A DNA stretch of 41,604 bases from CBDBES01 sp965204465. Lineage in GTDB: Bacteria; Spirochaetota; Leptospiria; Turneriellales; CBDBES01. The stretch lies in NCBI GenBank assembly GCA_965204465.1, contig CBDBES010000001.1, forward strand, positions 1-41,604, read 5' to 3'. Position numbers and translations under genes: made by a program. The notes under the pieces are model-generated. The model saw only the letters and a list, made by a program, of their open reading frames with translations. It was not told where the DNA came from and did no database searches. Numbering within the stretch: the first letter of the stretch is position 1; each line of letters begins with the position of its first letter. Positions 8,551-16,506 of the stretch are shown here, in pieces.

Positions 8551-8580
8551 TTGACAAAATGTTCTAATTTAAAGTATATG
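8551..8580 (+). promoter_or_regulatory. Sigma-70-type promoter directly abutting gmhA
   Basis: TTGACA (8551-8556), an 18-base spacer, then TATATG (8575-8580). Transcription would start at about 8586-8588, which is the ATG of gmhA, and no ribosome site precedes that ATG. The message would therefore be leaderless or nearly so. Confidence 0.6.
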
Positions 8581-8585
8581 TTCTA

Positions 8586-9170
8586 ATGAAGATCGTACAA
8601 GGTCTTATAGCGGATGAAATTTCAGAGTCTATTAAAATAAAAGAGAAATTAAACTCCATAGAAAAGCATATTTTAGAGGCATCTATGCTGGTAACAGGAG
8701 CCCTTAAAAAAAAGAAAAAAATTCTTTTATGTGGAAATGGAGGTTCCGCATCGGATGCTCAGCATATCGCTGCTGAATTAATGGTACGCTATAAAAAGGG
8801 AAATGATAGAGATCCTCTTCCAGCTATTTCATTGGCCTTGGATCCTTCTTTCATGACCGCAGCTTCTAATGATCTGGGGTATGAAGAAGTCTTTTCCAGA
8901 GGAGTTCATGCCTTAGGGGAAAAAGAAGATGTACTGATTGGTATTTCTACTTCCGGTAATTCAAAAAATATTATTAGGGCTGTTCAAAAAGCAGTAGAAA
9001 AAAAGATGAAGATCATTCTTTTGCTGGGCAAAGACGGTGGAAAACTAAAAGGAATGGGAGACGTTGAATTAAAAGTGCCTTCTAAAGTTACAGCACGAAT
9101 ACAAGAATGCCATATATTGATCGGGCACATTATTTGTAGAATTGTTGAACATCGTTTGTTTGGTTTTTAA
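8586..9170 (+). CDS. gmhA: D-sedoheptulose 7-phosphate isomerase
   Basis: First step of ADP-heptose synthesis for the LPS inner core: sedoheptulose-7-P to D-glycero-manno-heptose-7-P. A single SIS domain of 194 residues, the normal size. Recognised by LLCGNGGSASDAQH (47-60), AAELM with the catalytic glutamate (Glu64), GISTSGNSKN for phosphate binding, LLGKDGGKL and the C-terminal RIQECHILIGHII with the catalytic histidine region. The N-terminus (GLIADEISES) aligns with other GmhA starts, supporting ATG 8586. No other heptose genes adjoin. Its 3' end overlaps the end of gyrB on the other strand by four bases. Confidence 0.95.
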   Translation: MKIVQGLIADEISESIKIKEKLNSIEKHILEASMLVTGALKKKKKILLCGNGGSASDAQHIAAELMVRYKKGNDRDPLPAISLALDPSFMTAASNDLGYEEVFSRGVHALGEKEDVLIGISTSGNSKNIIRAVQKAVEKKMKIILLLGKDGGKLKGMGDVELKVPSKVTARIQECHILIGHIICRIVEHRLFGF

Positions 9171-11104
9171 ATATCCAGGTCTATAACTTCTTTTGCATAT
9201 TTCTCAATAAAGTTTCTTCTGGGATCTACTTGATTGCCCATTAATATTACAAAGGTTTTATCTGCGGCGACTATGTCGTCCATAGATACTTGCATGAGTA
9301 TCCTTTCGGATGGATCCATTGTGGTTTCCCAAAGTTGTTCTGGATTCATTTCTCCCAGCCCTTTATATCTTTGAATGGAATATTTTGTATTCTCAGGTAT
9401 TTTACTTACAATTTCATCCTTTTCTTTATCACTGTAGGCATATTTATTTTGCTTCCCCGATTGCACTAAATAAAGAGGAGGCTGGGCCAAATACAAAAAA
9501 CCATTTTCAATAAGCTGTGTCATATGACGAAAGAAAAAAGTCAATACGAGTGTCTGGATATGAGCACCATCTACATCCGCATCCGTCATGATAATGATCT
9601 TATTGTAACGGATCTTAGATATCTCAAATTCCTTTCCAATACCACAACCAATTGCAGTGATCAATGCCTTTATTTCAGAATCACTCAATATTTTATCTAA
9701 TTTTGTTTTTTCTACATTTGTTATTTTACCCTTTAAAGGTAAAATAGCCTGATAAAATCTATCTCTTCCCTGTTTAGCAGATCCACCCGCAGAATCCCCC
9801 TCTACAATAAAGAGTTCCCCTTCCTTTGGATCTCTGGTAGTACAATCTGCTAGTTTCCCAGGCAGGCCCGAACCATCCAATGCATTTTTTCGACGCACAA
9901 GATCGCGAGCCTTTTTAGCGGCGATCCTGGCAGAAGCGGCTGAAAATGCTCTTTCCACAATTTTTTTGACCTCGCTTCCATTCGTCTCAAAATATTCTAA
10001 GAGGCCTTCATTAAGAACAGACTGCACAATTCCTTTTACTTCTCCATTCCCCAGCTTCATTTTAGTCTGTCCTTCAAATTGAGGATTAGGCATTAAAATA
10101 GATAATACACTGATCAAACCCTCTCTAACATCGTCACCGCTAAAGGCCTCTGAAAATTTCTTATCATAACCCAACTTTTTTTTGTATTCATTGATAGTTC
10201 TGGTTAAAGCAGATCGAAAGCCTTCTAAATGGGTACCCCCCTCTTTAGTATGAATCGCATTTACAAAAGAGAAAATTTGTTCATTATAAACATCTGTATA
10301 GCATAGGGCTACTTCCACTTTAACGGAATCTTTTTCATCGGCTATATAAATTGGTCTTTTGTTCATAGAAGTCTTATTCTCGCAGAGTAATTCCACAAAT
10401 TCTATGATCCCGCCTTTGTATTCAAATAGTTCTTCTTTTATTTCTTCTTCTCTGGAGTCTTTCAAGTATATTTTAATACCCTTATTCAAAAAGGCAAGTT
10501 CCCTTAGACGAGAGGCCAGGACATCATATCTGTATACAAGAGTATCAAATATCTGATGATCCGCTTTAAAGGAAATGAGAGTGCCTTTTCTGGGCTTATC
10601 GGATTTTTTCTGTACTGGCTTCATAGGATCGCCTCTTTCAAAACGCTGATGATAATGCATAGAATCTCTAAAGACATCTATTTCAAGCCATTCAGAAAGG
10701 GCGTTCACTACAGAAACACCTACTCCATGTAGACCACCGGATACCTTATAAGCCCCTTCAGCAAATTTGCCCCCTGCATGTAGTTTTGTAAGAACAACTT
10801 CTATGGTAGAGGAATTTGCCTTAGGATGCTTTTCCATTGGAATCCCTCTTCCATTATCACTGATCCGGATAATATTATCTTTTAATATTTCAACCTTTAT
10901 TTTATCGCAGTGCCCTGCCATGGATTCATCAATAGAATTATCCACTACTTCATATACCATGTGATGTAATCCTGGCAGATCGGTGGAACCTATATACATC
11001 CCAGGTCTGCGTCTAACGGGGTCTAAGCCTTCTAATATTTGTATATTTGAGGCAGAATAGCTATCCCGATCAGGATTTACTTTTACAGATGTTTTTTCAG
11101 GCAT
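9167..11104 (-). CDS. gyrB: DNA gyrase subunit B
   Basis: ATPase subunit of the type II topoisomerase that introduces negative supercoils. 645 residues, the short form without the proteobacterial TOPRIM insert. GHKL ATPase: catalytic Glu52 in YEVVDNSIDE, DNGRGIP (83-89) and GGLHGVGVS (123-131). TOPRIM: EGDSAGGSAKQGR at 435-447 with Glu435, and DADVDGAHI at 508-516 (Asp508 and Asp510 bind Mg2+). The C-terminus has RYKGLGEMNPEQLWETTMDP. One oddity is Gly354 in KLGNGEVK, where serine is usual. The gene is away from dnaA, recF and gyrA in this window. A 274-bp gap separates it from the divergent lolA-like gene. Confidence 0.98.
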   Translation of the reverse strand: MPEKTSVKVNPDRDSYSASNIQILEGLDPVRRRPGMYIGSTDLPGLHHMVYEVVDNSIDESMAGHCDKIKVEILKDNIIRISDNGRGIPMEKHPKANSSTIEVVLTKLHAGGKFAEGAYKVSGGLHGVGVSVVNALSEWLEIDVFRDSMHYHQRFERGDPMKPVQKKSDKPRKGTLISFKADHQIFDTLVYRYDVLASRLRELAFLNKGIKIYLKDSREEEIKEELFEYKGGIIEFVELLCENKTSMNKRPIYIADEKDSVKVEVALCYTDVYNEQIFSFVNAIHTKEGGTHLEGFRSALTRTINEYKKKLGYDKKFSEAFSGDDVREGLISVLSILMPNPQFEGQTKMKLGNGEVKGIVQSVLNEGLLEYFETNGSEVKKIVERAFSAASARIAAKKARDLVRRKNALDGSGLPGKLADCTTRDPKEGELFIVEGDSAGGSAKQGRDRFYQAILPLKGKITNVEKTKLDKILSDSEIKALITAIGCGIGKEFEISKIRYNKIIIMTDADVDGAHIQTLVLTFFFRHMTQLIENGFLYLAQPPLYLVQSGKQNKYAYSDKEKDEIVSKIPENTKYSIQRYKGLGEMNPEQLWETTMDPSERILMQVSMDDIVAADKTFVILMGNQVDPRRNFIEKYAKEVIDLDI

Positions 11105-11329
11105 TTTTCTTTATTGCTCCTTGCATAACTGGTTTATATATCCCATTTTTATAATGCGGGACATAATGTCTTCTTCTTTTATTAATTATTAATATGAATA
11201 ATAATAGAAATAGGCTTTTACTCACTACAGGACAATTTTAATTTGTCAATACCTGCATTATTTAAACTCTAGTTGAGCAAAGACATATTTTTAGGATTGC
11301 AAAAAAGAAAATGTAGAAAAGAAAAGTGC

Positions 11330-11361
11330 TTGACAAGTGATTTTAATATTTGCTCAATAAT
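11330..11361 (+). promoter_or_regulatory. Possible promoter of the lolA-rodZ-pgsA-pgpA run
   Basis: A perfect TTGACA (11330-11335) is followed 17-20 bases later by only weak -10 candidates (CTCAAT at 11353, AATAAT at 11356). The distance to ATG 11379 is short. No stronger element is seen in the 274-bp gap between gyrB and this gene. Confidence 0.35.
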
Positions 11362-11378
11362 TTTATTTTCGCTGATCA

Positions 11379-12086
11379 ATGAAAAACCATCTTTTTTTTA
11401 GTACACAATTTATAAGAAGAATAGTAATTTGTTCCTTGAGCCTATTAGTCATTGTTCCTTTTGTAAGAATCTCTGCGGTGCAATTCATTCACCACTCTGA
11501 TGTTGTAAAAAAGATAAAAGAAAAATTTCAATCCATTGACACATACCAAGCCAAATTTCACATTAAAACAAAAGAAGGGAATAAAGAAAAAGTTTCTTAT
11601 GGTACTGCTTACTATAAAAAAGGCGGGAAAATAAACTTTACATTTGCAAGACCTAGCCAGGATATGATCATATCAAATGGCAAAAAGATCTGGGTTTTTA
11701 TCAAGAAATTAAATGCAGTTGGCATACAAACTTTAGAAGAAAATAGCTTATACCAGACAGTTGGTTATAAGGGGCTGGTAAGTCTTTTCAAGAGATATCA
11801 TTACCGATTCAAAAGCCCTGAACAGCCTAAAAAAATAAATGGAACTAAATATTTTATTCTATCTCTCGAAGAGAAGGTAAAATCTGGCAGCTTTGTCAAT
11901 ATGGATGTTTATATAGATTCGAATCTTTACTTGATCAAAAAGATAATAGCATATTCTCCTAGCAAACATGTGGTTCATTTACAATTTAAAGATATCAAAT
12001 TGAATCGGAATTTGCCAAATAAGCTTTTTACTTATCGAATAGAAGGGAATGTAAAGGTTGTTGAAAATCCACTATCAATAGAATAA
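11379..12086 (+). CDS. LolA-like outer-membrane lipoprotein carrier
   Basis: A 235-residue exported protein. The N-terminal hydrophobic segment (about residues 12-30) is a signal peptide or anchor. The body follows the LolA/LolB-like fold pattern: VVKKIKEKFQSIDTYQAKF, YGTAYYKKGGKINFTF, MIISNGKKIWVF, and late strands ILSLEE and NMDVYIDSN with LYLIKKI. The periplasmic carrier takes lipoproteins from the inner membrane to the outer membrane. The family pattern is LolA_like; the sequence alone does not prove that it is the functional LolA. It is followed after 11 bp by the HTH/RodZ-like gene. Confidence 0.75.
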   Translation: MKNHLFFSTQFIRRIVICSLSLLVIVPFVRISAVQFIHHSDVVKKIKEKFQSIDTYQAKFHIKTKEGNKEKVSYGTAYYKKGGKINFTFARPSQDMIISNGKKIWVFIKKLNAVGIQTLEENSLYQTVGYKGLVSLFKRYHYRFKSPEQPKKINGTKYFILSLEEKVKSGSFVNMDVYIDSNLYLIKKIIAYSPSKHVVHLQFKDIKLNRNLPNKLFTYRIEGNVKVVENPLSIE

Positions 12087-12097
12087 ATTTTAACCTT

Positions 12098-13219
12098 ATG
12101 GAAAAGAGTTTAGGAAGTCAATTTAAGAAAGCGCGGGAAGAGAAAAAAATCACTTTGAAGCAGGCAGTAACGGAGACGAATATCACCATCCGTCATTTAC
12201 AGGCATTAGAGAATGATGATTATACCATGTTCCCAAGTAGGACATATGTATTGGGCTTTATTCGAAGCTACGCGGCTTATTTAGGCCTTGATTCTGAAGA
12301 ATTAGTTCAGGTATATAAAAACAATATGCTGATGCGTTCAAGTCTGCCTTTAAAAGAGTTAACCAAACCTTCGGTAACTATATTAGATTATATAAATAGT
12401 TATCTTAAAATATTGTTAATCCCAATTGTAGTTATTGGCACAGGAGTTCTGGTATATAAATTTGTATCCGAAAGAAACATTACTCCTCAAAACACTGTAT
12501 CTTCTTCAGAAGAAAATAACTATAGTTTGGAGCAATACCTGATCGATTCTGGAAAAATTCCTAACGAAAAAACAGATTCGGTTAGCTTCCGCAAAGATAG
12601 TTTAATTGCTTTGGTCCGTAAAAATGAAGGAATTGATTTCTTAGTTCAAAATACAGAAGTATATGTGGTTCTAAAAAATATCGAATATAAATCACTTAAA
12701 AATGAATTAAGCCGTGCAAATCTACAGATATACCCAGGTAAGTCCAATTTTTTTCTAGATGAAAATAATCCAAAGCAAATTTCATTACCCCTGATCCCTA
12801 AAAAGTTGTCTTTTGAGCTTGTAGGGGTTACACCTAACAATATAAAAATAAATGTTAAAATCATAGGTGGAAATAAAGGCTATCAGGAAGACGAAGCTAC
12901 TAGCCAAAATGAACAGGTTTTAAAATCAGAAAATTTCACGATCAATCTTAGAGCCAAGGCTACTGGTCAAAATTATGTAGAATTTTATATTGATGGCAAA
13001 AAGAAGAAAAAAGGAATGCTATCCATAGGCGAGGTGCTTTATTTCCAAGCGGACAATAGTATTCAAATGAAAATAGGGGATGCCGGAGCTATAGAAGTGA
13101 TAATTAATGGAAAATCTTTCAAAGAAGGGAGAAGAGGCCAACAGATCAATAAAATTATTCGTAAAGTAAAAGATCCATTGGACCAATTGAAATATAGATT
13201 AGAAATCAAAGATACTTAA
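12098..13219 (+). CDS. RodZ-like membrane protein with cytoplasmic HTH
   Basis: 373 residues. An N-terminal Xre-type helix-turn-helix (about 5-75: GSQFKKAREEKKITLKQAVTETNI, then YVLGFIRSYAAYLGLD) is followed by one membrane segment (about 103-122) and a periplasmic part ending in a DUF4115-like beta domain (about 280-350, FYIDGKKKKKGMLSIGEVLYF). This is the architecture of RodZ, which links MreB to the envelope and helps set cell shape. The middle periplasmic region is longer than in E. coli-type RodZ and not recognisable. It lies in an apparent operon with the LolA-like gene and, after 74 bp, pgsA. Confidence 0.85.
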   Translation: MEKSLGSQFKKAREEKKITLKQAVTETNITIRHLQALENDDYTMFPSRTYVLGFIRSYAAYLGLDSEELVQVYKNNMLMRSSLPLKELTKPSVTILDYINSYLKILLIPIVVIGTGVLVYKFVSERNITPQNTVSSSEENNYSLEQYLIDSGKIPNEKTDSVSFRKDSLIALVRKNEGIDFLVQNTEVYVVLKNIEYKSLKNELSRANLQIYPGKSNFFLDENNPKQISLPLIPKKLSFELVGVTPNNIKINVKIIGGNKGYQEDEATSQNEQVLKSENFTINLRAKATGQNYVEFYIDGKKKKKGMLSIGEVLYFQADNSIQMKIGDAGAIEVIINGKSFKEGRRGQQINKIIRKVKDPLDQLKYRLEIKDT

Positions 13220-13293
13220 ACATATTGCATACCAAAATATTCTAAACTCTGTTTTATTGTCTAATCAAAAAGATCGTATAGTTTGGAAAAGAA

Positions 13294-14016
13294 ATGATTA
13301 AATTCAACTTGCCTAATATATTAACTCTTTTAAGATTATGTCTTGTTCCTATATTTCTTATATTTCTTTTACAAGAAAACCTGGAGTCTCGCCTTATAGC
13401 AATATTTATCTTTTTAATTGCTTCTTTAACTGATTTTCTAGATGGTTATTTGGCCAGAAAGTTGAATCAGGCAACCAGATTCGGGGAGATGATCGATCCA
13501 TTTGCCGATAAAATATTGGTTTTAACGGCTCTATTTGCCTTCATATACCTGGACAACCAAGTACCTCTGTGGATGGTATTGACTATTAGCGGAAGAGATA
13601 TATTGATCACCGTATTACGCTATTTAGGTGAAAAGAAAAATATAAGAATCAAAACTTCAAGATTAGGTAAAATGAAGACTGTTTTTCAAATGATATCCAT
13701 CATCCTTATTTTAGCAGTCTTTGCTGTAAGATCTTATCGTCAGGATATAAAAGAAACCTTTCAAATAGGTAAACAAACAGGCAAAACGCATATTGAGATT
13801 GCTTTAGGCCAGTTTAAAAAGGGAATACATAATCTTTCAAAAAAAGAGAAAGTTGAAGAATCAAAAAAAGTTTTTGCTGAATCAATACCTTATTTCTTAA
13901 TGTTATTTGTAACAATTCTTGCCCTTATTTCAGGTCTCAAATATGTATATACAAATTATACTGTATTACTTCCTCCTTATTATATTTTTCAAAAAAGTCA
14001 GAATAATAAAGAATGA
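13294..14016 (+). CDS. pgsA: CDP-diacylglycerol-glycerol-3-phosphate phosphatidyltransferase
   Basis: Makes phosphatidylglycerophosphate, the committed step to phosphatidylglycerol, in the inner membrane. The complete CDP-alcohol phosphotransferase signature is present: Asp47-x2-Asp50-Gly51-x2-Ala54-Arg55-x8-Gly64-x3-Asp68-x3-Asp72. At 240 residues it is longer than the usual ~180-200. The extra length is a hydrophilic, lysine-rich stretch of about 45 residues (roughly 148-192) before the last membrane helix. The stop codon overlaps the start of pgpA (ATGA), so the two enzymes that act in sequence are translationally coupled. Confidence 0.93.
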   Translation: MIKFNLPNILTLLRLCLVPIFLIFLLQENLESRLIAIFIFLIASLTDFLDGYLARKLNQATRFGEMIDPFADKILVLTALFAFIYLDNQVPLWMVLTISGRDILITVLRYLGEKKNIRIKTSRLGKMKTVFQMISIILILAVFAVRSYRQDIKETFQIGKQTGKTHIEIALGQFKKGIHNLSKKEKVEESKKVFAESIPYFLMLFVTILALISGLKYVYTNYTVLLPPYYIFQKSQNNKE

Positions 14017-14486
14017 ACAAATTTTATGAATTTATAGGAACCGGGTTTTATACAGGATATCTGCCTGCTGCTCCAGGAAGTTGGGCTTCTTGGCTAGCAG
14101 GATGCATTTTTTGGTTGATAATAGAATTTTTTGCAGTGGATGAGCTATGGTTAAGTCTTTTAGGAGGAAGCTTTTTGTTTTTAGTAGGATTACCTATATC
14201 AAATCATATCGCTCATAAAAGCAAAAAAAGTGATCCTGGTTTCATTGTGATTGATGAATGGTCTGGGATGTTTTTTACATTTTGTCTGGTGACCATAAAC
14301 ATATATACTTTTTTACTGGGCTTTATTATTTTCAGGTTTTTTGATATCGCGAAACCATGGCCCATTTCTGCTTTAGAAAAATTGCCTTCCGGTTGGGGAA
14401 TTATGTTGGATGATGTTATAGCGGGATATTTTTCTGCTTTAATTTTATTCCTTAGTGTCCACTTATCACAGTATTTATCAACCTAA
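14013..14486 (+). CDS. pgpA: Phosphatidylglycerophosphatase A
   Basis: Removes phosphate from phosphatidylglycerophosphate to give phosphatidylglycerol. 157 residues with four hydrophobic segments. PgpA motifs: GTGFYTGYLPAAPGSWASW at the N-terminus, KSDPGFIVIDEWSGM (with the acidic metal ligands) around 70-85, FRFFDIAKPWPI and LPSGWGIMLDDVIAGYFSA. It directly follows pgsA with a four-base overlap. Its 3' end overlaps the HD-domain gene on the other strand by nine bases. Confidence 0.93.
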   Translation: MNKFYEFIGTGFYTGYLPAAPGSWASWLAGCIFWLIIEFFAVDELWLSLLGGSFLFLVGLPISNHIAHKSKKSDPGFIVIDEWSGMFFTFCLVTINIYTFLLGFIIFRFFDIAKPWPISALEKLPSGWGIMLDDVIAGYFSALILFLSVHLSQYLST

Positions 14487-15440
14487 ATATATTTCTCTAT
14501 TTAAATAAGAAATGACATCTGACCAATGTGGTGAATTTTGAAGATTCTTTTTCTTTTTAGCATGGTTATAAATAAACTGGGAACTGTCTGTCGAATCCGC
14601 TGCGTGCACTAAATATGCCTCTAAGAATTTAGGCTCTTCTATTGCTCCCCAAATTCTTTTACCTTGATGAGACAAAAGAATATGCTCAATTTTAAGACGT
14701 AACCCCGGTTCCAATTCAATATTAGAAAGTTTCTTTTGAAGCCTATCATAGCCCAAAAGAGTATGCCCCTTTAATTTTGCAGCAGAAGAATGATTGATAT
14801 CGAATAAAAAGTTATATTCATCCACCTTACCAATATCATGTAAAAAAGCTCCTGCCAGTAAAAGATCTTTGTCTACATTTTCAAAAATGGATGTATAAGA
14901 AACCGCTAACTGAACTACATGCAAGGTATGTTCAAGCAATCCTCCAATGTATGCATGGTGAATGAACCTGGAGGCAGGGGCCTCCCAAAAAAGTTTAACA
15001 AATTTTTTATCTTTTAGAAAAGAGAAGCAAAGTGTAGCGAGTTGTTTATTTTGTATCTGTTTTAGTATCTCTTTTAATTTTCGATAAAGCTCTCTGCGAT
15101 CAAAAGGAGTTCTTCTCCAGAATCGGTCCAGATCATATTTTCTATTTGATTTTTTGAGTTTTAGGATCTTTAATTGTAAAACATCCTGATAATCTTCCAG
15201 AATACCAGATATGTTAATAATATCTCCTATATGAAAGCTGAGTATAATACTTTCGAGTTCTTCCTTAGGGCCAAAATAAATTGCCGGTAGATGACCTGTT
15301 TTATCGGCTAAGATCATTCTAAGGAAAGGCTTATTTTTTTTGCCAATATTCAAATGAATTTTTTTTAATAAGAAATGACCTTCTTCAAGAAATCCTCTTT
15401 CAATATTACTTATATAAGGAGTCTGATTTAAGTTCAACAT
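14478..15440 (-). CDS. YhaM-like OB-fold/HD-domain 3'-5' exonuclease
   Basis: 320 residues. The N-terminal OB-fold (about 20-98: FLLKKIHLNIGKKNKPFLRMILADKTGHLPA, then GDIINISGILEDYQD) probably binds nucleic acid. A metal-dependent HD domain follows: His161/His162, His171 (LLEHTLHV), His201-Asp202 (FLHDIGK), then HTLLGYD, HILLSHQG and a late Asp in VHAADSTDS. This is the order found in the YhaM/Cbf1 exoribonuclease family. It degrades RNA and single-stranded DNA in Firmicutes; the role here is inferred. It stands alone, converging on pgpA. Confidence 0.85.
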   Translation of the reverse strand: MLNLNQTPYISNIERGFLEEGHFLLKKIHLNIGKKNKPFLRMILADKTGHLPAIYFGPKEELESIILSFHIGDIINISGILEDYQDVLQLKILKLKKSNRKYDLDRFWRRTPFDRRELYRKLKEILKQIQNKQLATLCFSFLKDKKFVKLFWEAPASRFIHHAYIGGLLEHTLHVVQLAVSYTSIFENVDKDLLLAGAFLHDIGKVDEYNFLFDINHSSAAKLKGHTLLGYDRLQKKLSNIELEPGLRLKIEHILLSHQGKRIWGAIEEPKFLEAYLVHAADSTDSSQFIYNHAKKKKNLQNSPHWSDVISYLNREIYLG

Positions 15441-15649
15441 TTTTCGATCAGAACAGTGCTAATAGCAAAGAGTACTTTCATCATATAGAATTAGCCATAT
15501 ACAACTTGATCTAAATGATCTCTTTCAAAGGATACAGGTAGAATGATATAATATATTTCTAAAATTCTATAGATTTTTCTACTATCCCATAATTTTGATC
15601 CAGTAGATACTTCAATTGGTCTTTTTATTCTTTCAGAGAGATATTAAAA

Positions 15650-16273
15650 TCACTCTATCTTTTTATAGCTCTTTGCGTAAATTTTTAAATATTGTGCCTG
15701 TTTTGCTTCGAAATCATCAGCAGTATTTTGTATATATTCTATTTTTTCTTTTGTTGCCTTCATTTTTTTGATTATAAACTCGTTTATTTTATCACTATTG
15801 ATATTTTTTTCATATGCCGCTATTCTTAATTTAGCAGCGGTTGGAACAACTTCCGAAATGCGATTTGTGAGTAAAAGAAAGTCGTATGGGAGAAAATCAG
15901 GATTATTTTGTAAAACTTGTAAAATAAAATCAGTGCCCTTAAAAAGGCTCTCTGTATCTTGATCTAAAATGATCAAAAAATAGCCTCTTTCGTTGATCGC
16001 TTCCGAAAAATATTTTTTTGTCTTTGATAAAAAAGTCATTTCTTTTCGATTTAAATCTTTTTGATCAAGGTCAATTTCTGAAAATTTTTTTTCAAATGTT
16101 TCTATATGAGAAATATTTTCTTTTCTAAAAAGATATTGATTTAATTGAATTTTTTCTAATCCGTTCTTAAAAGAAAGAACAGAATCATAATGAAACCCAT
16201 ATTTGTTTAAAGAAAACTTTAAGCTATCCACAAAACTATGATTATCATCTATGATCAATACTCGCAAATTCAT
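15650..16273 (-). CDS. Divergent receiver-domain protein with internal insertion
   Basis: 207 residues that keep the receiver-domain landmarks: acidic pair Asp9-Asp10 in VLIIDDNHS, phospho-acceptor candidate Asp104 in LIILDQDTE, Thr136 in FLLLTN and Lys156 in AAYEKN. Between the second and third strands there is an extra lysine/glutamate-rich stretch (about residues 45-92) that normal receivers lack. After the receiver comes only a short coiled-coil-like tail (about 165-207), with no output domain. It could be a single-domain signalling protein that works by protein contact. No histidine kinase lies nearby. The 209-bp gap upstream of the HD gene shows nothing convincing. Confidence 0.7.
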   Translation of the reverse strand: MNLRVLIIDDNHSFVDSLKFSLNKYGFHYDSVLSFKNGLEKIQLNQYLFRKENISHIETFEKKFSEIDLDQKDLNRKEMTFLSKTKKYFSEAINERGYFLIILDQDTESLFKGTDFILQVLQNNPDFLPYDFLLLTNRISEVVPTAAKLRIAAYEKNINSDKINEFIIKKMKATKEKIEYIQNTADDFEAKQAQYLKIYAKSYKKIE

Positions 16274-16506
16274 AATAATTGAAATCTCTTATATTTATAT
16301 AGTAAATATAGACCAACAAGAAGTAGGTCATTGTTTTCTACAATCCTGAATTGGCTTATATGCCAATGACCAGAATTTATAATAAACTTAGAGTGACAAT
16401 CGTAATTACTAGTATTTGATGTAAATAAAACCACTGGTCGAAAGTTCAAGATTGAAATACCAAAATTATTTAAGAAATAACTCATAATTATAGCTATCCA
16501 TTTTAA

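Noticed and set aside
8438..8557. 40-residue N-terminal extension of the spondin lipoprotein
   Set aside because: It would place a lysine-rich stretch before the lipoprotein signal; AGGAGG sits right before ATG 8437.
16270..16485. 71-codon minus-strand frame overlapping the start of the receiver gene by four bases
   Set aside because: No ribosome site, no recognisable sequence and no start-side signal. The ATGA-like overlap alone is not enough; not fully excluded.
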